Source: Andrena cerasifolii (Eukaryota > Arthropoda > Insecta > Hymenoptera > Andrenidae). From it: a stretch of 64,000 nt of DNA. Below are positions 8,748 through 19,608 of the stretch, piece by piece; within the stretch, counting starts at the first letter, position 1; each line of letters starts with the position of its first letter. The notes under the pieces were generated by a model that saw only the letters and a program-made list of their open reading frames with translations, was not told the origin of the DNA and made no database searches. The translations under genes were made by a program, and so were the position numbers. Location: the NCBI RefSeq assembly GCF_050908995.1, contig NC_135133.1, positions 9,342,001 to 9,406,000 of the forward strand. Reading direction: 5' to 3'.

Positions 8748-10941
8748 AAAGTACAACATTGAGATACCAGTGTTCTTACGAAAAATCAATTTAAATTGTA
8801 ATTATACAAGTTTCTGACTTACTGAAAGTTCTTGAAAGTGTCAATGTATTACTAAGAGCATTAGTTGTTTATAGGAAAGTGTGTCTTTATTATTCTGATT
8901 GTACTTTCAAGTAGACTTATGAAAGCACCGGTTGATAAAGCATATCGAACACATTTGCGATGCATATGTTTATGACAGTTTCGAACATCACTAAACACAC
9001 GCACTTTTAAATGAAAATACGGAATTCGTACGGTTTATTAGATAAATAAATGAGAGCACGAGTGGTAGTACCTTTAACAATTAAAATAACCAAATATTAA
9101 AGAATATCGAGGATCCGTGTTGCAGTTCTCAAGCAATCGGGAAAAGCAGATTTGCGTACATGACACGTAATAAAATAACGCTACCCTACCAACTCGCAAT
9201 TCCTGTCACTTCCGTATGGAGGCAGTCAATTGAACTACGCTGATCAGTACGCTCGGATCGAAACCATATTTCTGTATATTAATATGTAGACGTATATATT
9301 TATACCTTTATGGTGCGTGCACTTCTCTGTGCGAAATTCCAGGAACGATTACTTAATTACTTTATTTGTATTCTGCAACTGTTATACATGCACGTGAATA
9401 TTATAAAGCTTCGCGTCATTCAAATCAGAATTTAAAGCGTTCTAACGGTCACCGAAATCAAGATTCGTAAGAATCATTACTACGATTGGGAAGCAATTTT
9501 AGATTAGACAGGGTTACGTGTGATGATATTTAAACATTTTCTTTTTAAATGTTATTCGTAAACTTTGTAGGAACATCGTGCAAGAAATATAGTGAAGAAA
9601 AAATGGACGAAAGTAGGGGAACCGTGAGAATAAGTGAAAGAGCAGCAGTATCGACGCGTGCATTAATTATCTGTTTCGTATAAATGATAATTCTTTTTGG
9701 AAGCATCATCGAATGATATATTCGCTTCCTATTGATAAGCCCGCAGCAGTTGCACAGATGTGGCTTTATAATGGTTTTATTGTCAGGGCACCTTGAAATA
9801 AGTCAGAAATCTTTTTAACGTTACTTTATTAATTGCACTTTTGTTTCTAATGATTCGTGGCTGATGTAACAAGCTCGTTCGAATTGTAAACTTCAGCTTT
9901 TCTCCTTGCAAGTACGCAGTGCAGATGTTTTCAAACAAAAAAATTATCGGTGTTATTAGTAGCGGGAAATTGCGAGACGATGTCCACGATATCCAGATCT
10001 CGAGGCGAGTAGATGTATTTTATTGTCATCGCGTAATCGCAATTATAAGAATCCGCGACACGGGCGAGGACCCCGTTTCCTGGACTTAAATTCACTTACA
10101 AGATTGCCACCCCTGAACTTGCAACTAAAAACCCTGAAGAATTCATAACAGCGGCCATACAGGCGCAGGGACAGATTAATGATTTTTGATTAAGTGATTG
10201 GTAGTTTGTAGATGAGTAACGTAAGTATAAAGAAGCAATATTCCCGGTTTACGAGCATTCAGCGCTGGGTAGTTTCCCGTGTCCCGCTATAAAAGTTATC
10301 TAACGTCATATCTTTCATTCGGTTAATGTATCCCCGACGTTCCAGTAGCATGAATGGAAAGAAGGTGTCGTATTAAGATCTTTTTAGTATTAATTGTAAT
10401 CTACTTATAAGAGGAACATTACTTTGAAATACCACCACTGATTCGCTGACGTTAGCAATTCTATGAATCATCGAAATAACTTTTCCGAGTACTAGGGTGC
10501 GTACAAAAACAATGTTTAGATCGTCATGGACACCGTAAGAGTTTGTAGAAGTGCGGAGCAAAAAATCGTGAATGTCATCTGTAATGGATGCTCAATGATC
10601 GTGTGTATATAGTTAACAATTCAGCCTTAAATGTTGCAAATTATATAAAATTCGAGCAACAGGTACACATTGGCTCTGATGTAACAGTTAAAGCATTGCA
10701 GCTAAGTTGACTTGAAATGAGAAATAAAAGTAGGCGTACAAGAGTTGAGTTGCTACAACCCATAAATGTGAAGGCACACGACGGACTGGACTACACGAGG
10801 GAGAAGTTAAGAAGTTAACAATAATAACAAAATTGTAGTACACTATTTAGGCCTTTCGATGCGTAAATTTTGTTTATTGCCACCTCCGGATCATATTTTC
10901 TAAATTTATAACGTACTCGAGGGAAACAATATATCACTGCA
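8634..10941. other. Divergent spacer between SMCO4 and the zinc-finger nucleotidyltransferase
   Basis: No coding region supported. It should hold the non-coding first exon(s) and promoter of SMCO4 (minus) and the promoter of the nucleotidyltransferase gene (plus). A GA dinucleotide run lies at 8697-8742. The remainder is AT-rich single-copy-looking DNA. Confidence 0.5.
8697..8742. repeat. (GA)n microsatellite
   Basis: About 23 uninterrupted AG units in the SMCO4 5' intron or UTR region. It could bind GAGA-type factors, but the purity of the run suggests an ordinary microsatellite. Confidence 0.97.
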
Positions 10942-13900
10942 ATGGAGCGACAAAGCGAAAACGGAGATAGTAGGAACGACGTAACACGTGAGACATATAT
11001 TGATTGTAAAATTGATAGTGGAAAGGAAGTATTAGATTTGGTTAAGAAGAAAGATAAATATCAGATAACGACTGCAATGTTACCGAAGAAAAGAGAAATA
11101 AAAGAATGCAATGAGAAAGATAAAGCCATTGATCAAATGTTGTTAAAGAATGGGATAGTAAATGGAGTCGATACTACTATCGTCTTCTCGTGTACAGGCT
11201 GCAAACGTAACATGCCTTCGTTGCATGATACTCTATTGCATATTAAAGGAAAATCTCATACTAACGTGATAAAAAGGCAAAGGGAGAATTTCATTGATAA
11301 TGGTATTACAAATGATAGAAACTTATTAACAAAGAATAAAAAGAAAGGGAAGTATTTAATTATAGATAATATTACTGAAGATAAGAATAATAATGCCCGA
11401 GATAAGAAGAAAATTATTACTCAGGATTGCTCCTATTGCTGTGAATTGTGCGATGCAGAAATTGATATCAATTATGTGCTTGATCACATTAGTACAGTAA
11501 CTCATAAATTTAAAATCACTTCTAAGAGAATCAGGGATGATATGATTTTATATAAATGTTTGTGTTGTAAATCGATAATGCCAGGAACTACTTTGTTCAT
11601 TAATCATTTGCGCTTGGAGACGCATTTAAATAATTTAACGAGAGCATTGAGAGATATTAAGACAAGTGGTGGTATTCAAAGTATGCAAAAGAAAAACTTC
11701 GAGCTTTGTAATGTTCTAATTTTCAAAGTGGACAACGAAGACGCATGTCTCAAAGAAAAGTGTCTTATATTTTTTGACGCTTCGCTGGTCGATCTTTCTA
11801 ATAGTATAAAAAATAATATTGATTACCGTTGTTCATTTTGCAGTGTAAAATTGAACACAGACCATAACCTGACCGAACACTGTAAGGCAAGTACACATAT
11901 GAGGTTTCTCACACAATTATCGCTCGGAAAGCCAGATTCCAGCGTCTCCAGTGTCGGCGTTACAATGTCGATATTGCATCGATTTAATGAAATATCTATT
12001 ACCGATGCAAAACCGTGCATTGTTAAAAGAGTTGATACCGGTTTGGACATACCTAAGGATGTACAGAGAGAAATCAAACAATATCTCGGCGATTCGCCGT
12101 TCCTCGTATCACCATCTGAACGTGCGAGACCTAAGAAACTGCCTCTACGGGAATGTTTGAACAAAGTATATGATAAGAGGTATTTAAAAATCGAGGAGGA
12201 AATGTACACTCTAAGCAAAGAGAAATTGGACGCTGTGAAATCGAACGTTGAATTACTAATACCACAAAACAATACGAAATTATATTGCATGGTTTGTAAT
12301 ACAACTGTTTCCAGAGATTTATATTTGTTATACGAGCATATATGCATCACGTCGCATAGAGCGAACGTCAAGCAAATAGAAGAGGCGGATAAGAAGTTGT
12401 TCAAACAGTATATGAAAAGAATTTCAGAAGATTCTATAAAATGTTATCCTTGTGGGGTGTCCCTCCATAATCATCCCGTAATGATCGATACTCATATTAA
12501 TACACAGATGCATAAGAATAAGTATAAAAAGTTCTACAAAGTTATCGATAGCAGGTGTAATTGCGTGTTGCAAGAGCTCAACAGGTTGTGGTATAGTATC
12601 CAAAGATATTCGTGCACTATATGCACGACAGTGTATGCATATAAATTAGAATTCATAGAGCATATTGTTACAAAGCATAGGCAGATACCTAAGAATCATA
12701 TATTTGACTTTTGTATCCCGTGTGCTACCTTGTGGTTGGGTCAGATAAACTGTTATACACAGCATTGTAGCGATATAATGCATAAATATTTATTGGAGAG
12801 CAAAGATTTTATGGTCGAGGATCTTCCCGAATGTATAAAAGAATTATTAACGCACGTTGACGAAACTGCTGATATTTTAATACAACAAACACAAGTTTTA
12901 TCGAATGACAATATACAGGAGGAAGTGATACGATCGTTAGAGAATAGCATAAAGCCATACCTTCCATCTGTCAAAGCATTTTTATTCGGTTCAAGAGTCA
13001 CTGGACTTGGATTTACAAATAGCGATATAGATATATATCTTGACTGCGGTAAGTATAGACTCCGAAAGAGAACGATTCACGAAGCGTTACGTTTCAGCTA
13101 ATGTTTCTGCATTTTAGGAGACACTTGTTATAAAAATAAAACTGAACGCTCGAAGATATGTTTTACGTATATAACGCAAGCTTTGCAGAAACGGAAAGAG
13201 GAATGGGAAGTGAAAGCAATATTGAGAGAAACTAGAACTCCTATTATAAAGTTAATATATAAACGAACAGGCGTGCACTGTGATATTACTGTTACAAGTG
13301 GTCTTGCTGTTGAGAACTCCAAATTAATACGGTATCGTATTGCATTTCATTGTAGTAAAACATATCAATAGACGAATGAGGAGTAGATTTGTAATTCAAT
13401 GTAACTTGTAGATCATTCAACGATGCGTATCCACCCTGCCGAAAGATGATATTATTTATTAAAAAATGGTTCTCCCTCTTTAATTTACCCGGAAGGCACG
13501 GTTTTACAAATTATTCTCTCGTTTGGTTCGTTATATTTTATCTGCAAGGAGAATCATATTTGCCAAGCGTTGCAACGTTAATAAAGGAAGCCAATGACTC
13601 TCGCGTTGTATGTGGTAAGTGTATTACATTATTTTTAATGTGCAACGCATTACCGCATCTAATTGTAAAGTAAATTGTTGTTACTTCGCCTGTTTCATTG
13701 TACCCAAAATAATTTTGTAATATAATCGTGTTTCTAGGCTGGGAAACTGGGGTTGCTCAACCCAAAAGTAACGATAAGCCAGAGCGACCTATTTCAGAGT
13801 TGTTACTGGACTTTTTCAAGTTTTATGCTAATTATGACTACCAACATTACGTTATTTGCCCGCTTCTGGGTTATTCGTTAACTAAGAAGGCTTTTGTAGA

Positions 13901-14114
13901 GTCGAATGCATTACCGAAGGAAATGAAATGTTATACCGAACACCTGTCCATATTTGACAAGCCAGAATACTTTCGCATTGATTCTTCGTTGTGCGTGCAG
14001 GACCCGTTCGATTTGTCCCATAATTTAACGAAAGCCGTGAACAGTATTAGTTTGAAATGCTTCAAACAGTATTGCCAAGATAGCGAGGCTATCTTGCTCT
14101 CTACGATGCAATAA
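10942..14114 (+). CDS. Terminal nucleotidyltransferase with eight U1-type zinc fingers (TUT1/Star-PAP-like)
   Basis: A non-canonical poly(A)/poly(U) polymerase. Exons 10942-13048, 13118-13331, 13412-13614 and 13738-14114 join in phase to 966 residues. The N-terminal two thirds carry eight fingers of the Cx2Cx11-13Hx4-5H (U1/matrin, dsRNA-binding) type at about residues 84-106, 167-188, 206-228, 297-319, 449-472, 501-524, 558-579 and 591-614. The nucleotidyltransferase core follows: LFGSRVTGLGFTNSDIDIYL at 681-700 gives the GS motif and the DxD metal ligands, and VHCDITV in exon 2 supplies the third Asp. Then come the helical PAP-associated part (FTNYSLVWFVIFYLQ) and a C-terminal DPFDLSHNL motif. 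Catalytic residues are intact. Family-level activity is 3' tailing of RNA; whether U or A, and the RNA target, cannot be read. A basic Lys-rich N-terminal segment suggests nuclear location. AATAAA lies at 14381. Confidence 0.88.
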
Positions 14115-14557
14115 TTTATATACTATAATCTACAGCCAAAGTACAAGTTTTGTTAAATAATGCCATAATAAGGTTCCTGTGATATAGGTATCGTGGAATT
14201 AACTGTAATGTATCTAAGGTTTATTAGAGTGTACACATAACTTTTAAACTTAAGTGACATATACTTCTGTGATAGAATTGCAGACAACATAAGCGCACAC
14301 CGGCGAAAGGTGTTGTGAATGGAACACCGCTGTTTATTCGTATATACATAGTATATTTTTCTATAGGTTGACTTCCTTGCAATAAAAGTCGAAGTGCCTT
14401 ATACATTGTAAGCGTATTTTAGGTTTTAAGTAGTTTTACAGATTATGAATGGTCTTTTAAGGAAACATATTCTTTCATTTTGTGTAATTAAGGTGCTTTA
14501 TTTTCCTATGTATTTACATATAATATTTTTTTAATTATTTTTAATATTATAATTTTT
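14115..14557. other. Convergent 3' ends (nucleotidyltransferase / PDCD2)
   Basis: 3' flanking DNA with AATAAA on the plus strand at 14381-14386 and on the minus strand at 14497-14502. The two transcripts probably end within about 120 bp of each other. Confidence 0.6.
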
Positions 14558-15837
14558 CTATGAAGCGTCGCTTGAATTGTCTTCTACGATATCTTGTTTC
14601 CATATGTATTCCAGGCTGTATCCACTTTTTGTTTCACACGACTTTTGGCACGTGAATATTGCTAAAATACCCCAGTCGATGCATTCGAGAGGATTTTCAA
14701 AATTTAGGAAGTTCAGCAACTGAGGCATGATCTGTGATGGAAAATTTTATAGCAGTTACGTATACATTGTTAAAGATTCAGAGAAATTTTAACATATCAT
14801 TGTTTTACCTGAAATTCAAATTGTCTCTCTCCATTGCACTCGGAGCATTTTAGTACTTCGTTGACTTTATTTTCTGCTGAGATGTATAAAATCTGTCCTC
14901 CCCTGTTATATCTGTAATCACAAGAACAGTTATGTTAAGAATACACGTTTTTGTTTTCAATCTGGTGTTCGTTAAACAACCTGTACCTTAAAACTTGATC
15001 CGGATATTTGTCACTGGCTGAGCGAAATTCGGAGAACGTTTCATCTTCCTTTTGATTAGCCATGCTCAATAATTCATTCTGTACATCCTCGTTCTGAAAC
15101 GTTCCAGCCTTGCCTTCCTCTATCATTTTCTCATACTTCTCAATTTCCTCCTCTTCTTTCTTAAAATTGTCTGTGTCATCGTCATCTCCCTTTGCATTCT
15201 CTGCTTCTATTACTATTTCATACTCTGGAAATAAAAGTTTACTATTCCCTACTGCGCCCTGACTAACGCCGCAGGATACTTTGTGGCCAGACTTCCAATC
15301 TTGAATTTGGTGAGTGCGACAACAATAATTCACGCTCTTGCATTTGGAACAATGATTAGGTGCAAATATTCCACAGACGCGGCATGTTTTTACCCATCGA
15401 TCTACACCTAAGAACATTTATCTTTGATTTAGTGGTGCCTCAAATGTATTACAGATGCTTTTCACATACATACTGATATCAGTTCTCCAGTCGGGTTGCT
15501 CCACAGGTGGTTCGGAAGGATAGAATTGGTTCGCTCTTGGTAACTGGGAGCGAAAGACTTTCAAGTTTCCATTCCCGTTCGATTTACAACACTTCGGTTT
15601 CTTGCATACAAAGACATATATCGTTCTGTGGAAAGCAGTTTCGCTATCTTCGTATGGAGCATAGATTTGGCACAAAAAGACGCAAGGTTCCTTACAATAT
15701 TCGCACTGAAGATCTTTCTCGCCGGGTATATCCTTCAGATTAAGCCACGCTGGCTTACCGCCTACTTTACTTGGAAAGAATCTACTCTCCAACAGCCAAG
15801 ATTCGCATTTCTCTGCGAAGCCTAAGTCTACCGTCAT
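14558..15837 (-). CDS. PDCD2: PDCD2 / Zfrp8 (MYND zinc-finger protein)
   Basis: PDCD2 binds nascent ribosomal protein uS5 and supports 40S assembly; the fly orthologue Zfrp8 is needed in stem cells. Exons on the minus strand are 15474-15837, 14987-15407, 14809-14911 and 14558-14731, giving 353 residues (human 344). The N-terminal part has the family signatures ELGFAE-like (LGFAEKCESWLL) and FPSKVGGKPAWLNL, CEYC pairs and FRSQLPRANQFY. The MYND finger is CRVCGIFAPNHCSKCKSVNY followed by CCRTHQ and the terminal H/C ligands. The C-terminal PDCD2_C domain follows, with FPEYEIVIE, QVLRYNRGG, CSEC and the IDWGILAIFTC block. Intron 1 is only 66 nt and is a multiple of three with an in-frame TAA, so unspliced DNA looks like a broken gene. 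AATAAA is 56 bp past the stop. Confidence 0.94.
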
Positions 15838-17046
15838 CTTCTACGAACTTTATACCAAGTATCGGTGCCCTTTGATCTGTAAATAAATGCAATTAAAGGA
15901 AATGAGAATTATGTTGCCACAAGGCCTGGGGTTAGTTTCAAGGAGCATGGAAGGTACCCCTTTTATCCAATGTAAAAACGTTGAAAAGAAATGAATTGTG
16001 AAATTGTATCACTTAAAATCGCTGTGTAATAAGTTACGCTACCTCTACCCGAAGCCTACCTCAGAATACTTAAAATATCAATGAATAAGAAGGTTTTTAC
16101 AATCATGTTATTCGGTAACTCATTAGGTTCTTATTACTATTCTACGCAGCTTTAGAATCGCATTCGGAAATATAGGCTTCTGACAATCTCCAGCAACGTT
16201 TCTCGCACATCTTTTACGTAAAATTGAACAAATAGTAGCCGCTTTTGGAAGCGGCAATTTCCTTACTGTTTGTCCCATACATTCAAACGTCATATAATGC
16301 GACTCAACTGTTCCGAATACGAACAGAAAATCTACCAAGTTAACAGGAACGCAGGATGATGATGGAGGTCGGCGATTGCAGCTGCAGAGAGAGAAAGGAA
16401 GTGTGCCACCAACTTTGGTTATGCGAGCCTGATACTTTTCAGCTCCTGGTAGCAGGAGAGCATGGCGCGAGGAGGTGGCGATTAGAAAGAGAGGGTATGC
16501 TGTTTAGACAAGGACAGGAATAATCAGAACTCGCAGTTTTCATAGTTCCAGGTCTCACCGCTAGAATGCGCTTTTTTAGAATGACTTTGTGGGGTTTCGT
16601 GTTTGTGTTGTGGTATGCCTGTTTGCGCGCGACTTTATAATTTATCGAATGAATGAAGAATGAATGAAGTGAGTTATAAATGTTTATAATTAATTGTTCT
16701 TCTGTTTATTAGTTGCTAAGGTTTTTGTTACATTTTCTGTATAAATTCTTTAAATATTCTGTTCCCCGACCTAACGGATGTTTTCCTTAATTCCTCGATT
16801 ATTCACGTTGTCTATCTAATCGGATATCCCCCACAACTTTATCCGAATTAGTGGCAACCTTAAGACTGGCACTGCGCGTGTTTCAACGCCCATTTTAGTT
16901 CACTCCTTGCGTCGCTAGCGCATATTTCTCTGTCCATTGTGTACGATGATATTCGTGGTTTGATACTTTGATATGCTCGTTATTTAGGTTAGCTGTCTAA
17001 AGTGTGAAATTCAGTTCCGGGCCGCCTTCGCTGAGAATTTGAAAGG
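15838..17046. promoter_or_regulatory. Head-to-head promoter region of PDCD2 and TMEM50
   Basis: 1.2 kb between divergent start codons. No coding exon is supported; a 71-codon frame on the minus strand at 16123-16338 shows nothing recognisable. It should contain 5' UTRs and promoters of both genes. Confidence 0.5.
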
Positions 17047-17964
17047 ATGACGTCTTATCTGGAGAGTTTGCAATCTTCCACATGCGTGTGGTTCGAAGTG
17101 GGCGAGAAACGAAATGTATTGGTGTCTATGCTGGCTGGGACATTGGTAAACATCGAAGTTTACGTTACCCTGAGCCTGACACTGACGTTACATTTCGATC
17201 TACCTTTCTCTTTAATCGTACAATTACCTTTGAATGATTTCCGTTATTCGCAACGAACAATACTATCGTGACTCAGAATTCGTTGCTTTCTCGCATGTTT
17301 TTATAACAGTAAATAATCAAGCATAAAGCTCATCGTAATTTACTGCAAAGATCTGGACAGATTGTGACAGAGGAACATTTGCGGCGCTAAGTACGCGATA
17401 AGTACTTTCTTAAGCGCGTTAAAAAAAGTTTCTTTGGAATTTCAGTTCTTCGTAGGATGGTGGATCGTCATCGACGCCCAAGCCAAGTACCCCAGTGAAA
17501 TGCTGAATGTGTATCACATGTGCGGAGTATTGGGGACCCTATCCTTATTCATGTAAAGTTCGAACAACTCGTGTATCGATGCCTCTATATTCTTCTTAGT
17601 TACTGATAACAGTTAATCCATTCACGTAGGATAAATTCTGTAACAAACGCTCAAATAAGGGGCGACGGATATAACGGCGGGTTTCTGGGGACTAAAGGCA
17701 CCAAAGGCTGGCTGTTTGTCGGATTTGTACTGGGATTCGCCGCTGTCATTGCGGCCTGCGGGATTCTGTTCACGAATTTTGTGGCCGCAGGTTTGCAACG
17801 CGCTCTTATGATTAAGCATTAAACATTCTCATGGTTAAATTTTATGAATTTCATTCTTTTCAGAAGCGCAACATCATTGGCCTGGTGTCGGGATCTTTTT
17901 ACAAAACATATTCATCTTTGTGGGGTCGCTCACATTCAAATTTGGGCGAGTAGAAGAGCTGTGA
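17047..17964 (+). CDS. TMEM50A: Transmembrane protein 50 (TMEM50A/B family)
   Basis: A small four-span membrane protein of the ER/Golgi; the yeast relative Vps68 acts in endosome-vacuole traffic. Exons 17047-17145, 17446-17552, 17630-17790 and 17864-17964 join in phase to 155 residues (human about 158). Landmarks are GEKRN at 19-23 just before span 1, the GWW motif opening the second segment (FFVGWWIVIDAQ), HMCGV, LFMINSVTNAQIRGD, KGWLFVGFVLGF in the third span and the terminal NIFIFVGSLTFKFGR. Every landmark has a counterpart in human TMEM50A. Cellular role is poorly defined. AATAAA at 18228 is about 260 bp past the stop. The A versus B paralogue assignment does not apply strictly to insects. 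Confidence 0.93.
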
Positions 17965-19608
17965 GATTAATCCATGTTTGTACATCAAGAACATCCTTTC
18001 TTTTTGCACAGAGTCTGTTGGTTCTGCCATGCTTCGGAATGGAGCAGTTGAAACCAAGGGGCGACACAAACGATTATACATATTGCATAGGTGGGCCGGA
18101 TTGGTTCACAATAAAATCGAACAACTTCGTTGTTTTTACTTTACTCATATACAGCTAGTTATTTAAACGCTTACGTATACTACTTATTTATAACGACTCG
18201 TTTAGAGACCAATTAATCACTGTGTACAATAAAATATAAGTACTATACTGTTCACGTAGAAATAACTTGTGTAATAATAAACCATAGTTTTCTGTTCACG
18301 CGTTTAATTTATGCGCATCGACTTCGGCCGCTACTACTGTTGGTTTCGATATCTGCGCCTTCCACCGCGGCCTCAGAAGTTCATTCTCCAATCGCCATAA
18401 TAATTCTAAAGCATGCAATAAATAGTGAAACTGAAACTTCGCCTTATAAATAAATGATTAAGTATATACATCATTGCTAAACCTATCGAAACCAACAATA
18501 TAGTTTCCATTTATTAATACACCCAACTAAGTATGTAACGAAGAATAATGTTACACATTGATTTTCGAAGTACATATAGCGATTGCCTTCATTTATCAAG
18601 TATTGTCTTCTATTTATCTAATCTGTACCTTCCGTTACATAATTAGATCGTAGAAATGTGCTGCCTAAAAAAAGAAACGAGATAATGATCGATTAATTAT
18701 AGTAAGGCGAAACGAATTCAGATCGTAGGCAAAGTCGAGTACTTAAATAAGAATGAAGGGAGTAAAATGATTTTCGAGGTCCCGTGACTTTTTTGAAGTA
18801 TCCCACGTTCGCAGTGGTGGTGGGGGGGATAACGGATTATTGGTTTTGATTTGCCAACGCGGACCAATATGAAGCGTTTTCTTCCATCTTATTTTACCAA
18901 TCGCGTTGTGCCACACAAACACATGGTTCTCGTTCAGTTTGACGAAACGTTAGCAGTGGACTGCGTTGTGTTTTTCCTTTGAAAAAGATTGAAACGAACC
19001 AGTGCCCATGCCTGATGGTTTAAGGGCAGTATAGTCGTTCGATCGCCGGATTAATTTGCTTCAAACAGGCACGGGGACTTCGTAGCGTTTCAAGGTATTT
19101 AAAACCGTTACTCGGGATCGCTTTCTCAGATCCCCGGCTAGCATAACCAAGTTTGACAGTCCCACGAAAATTCTCGTGGAAATACAGGAATTACTCCTCG
19201 CGCGCGAAGATATCCCATTCTCGCTGAAACTTACTCGTCAGACGAGTGTATTCTCGCGTGCCACTTAGTGGCCTTCCGTTTTTACTTGCCGATTTTCCAA
19301 TTCGGTTTCTTATAACATTTGAAAGTTCTTTCAAGTACAGTCCTGCTACATAGTTTCATTGTTTCTGTCGTGGCATATGCTTTTTAAAAATTCTGCTGCC
19401 TTTGGAGCAAAATTAAAGCATTCGAATCTCTGGTAACGTAGCTTTTATGCTGAAGGATAGTTTGACAAACATATAGAAGATTCTAAGTCACTAAGCACTT
19501 TGAATTTCCACTGTACTTTTAAGTCGATTAAGTACAAGCTTGGAGGAAAGGCACTGGTATTAGTGTTAGGCAGATTTCATTTTGTGTAATAATTATTTTG
19601 AATTCTAG
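17965..19608. other. TMEM50 3' UTR and HYOU1 promoter/5' UTR
   Basis: No coding exon seen. The HYOU1 start codon is immediately preceded by a splice acceptor (TTCTAG at 19603-19608), so HYOU1 has a non-coding first exon upstream, probably in the 18.9-19.3 kb region next to the ERSE-like motif. Confidence 0.5.
18897..18915 (+). promoter_or_regulatory. ER stress response element-like motif upstream of HYOU1
   Basis: CCAAT at 18897-18901, exactly nine bases, then CCACA at 18911-18915. The ERSE consensus is CCAAT-N9-CCACG, bound by NF-Y and ATF6/XBP1 in vertebrates; only the final base differs. It is 694-712 bp upstream of the ATG but probably close to the transcription start, because an intron splits the 5' UTR. 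HYOU1 is a classic unfolded-protein-response gene. Confidence 0.55.

Noticed and set aside
15418..15420. In-frame TAA splitting PDCD2 into two adjoining frames, suggesting a pseudogene or stop readthrough
   Set aside because: It lies inside a 66 bp GT-AG intron; removing it gives a continuous, family-length protein.
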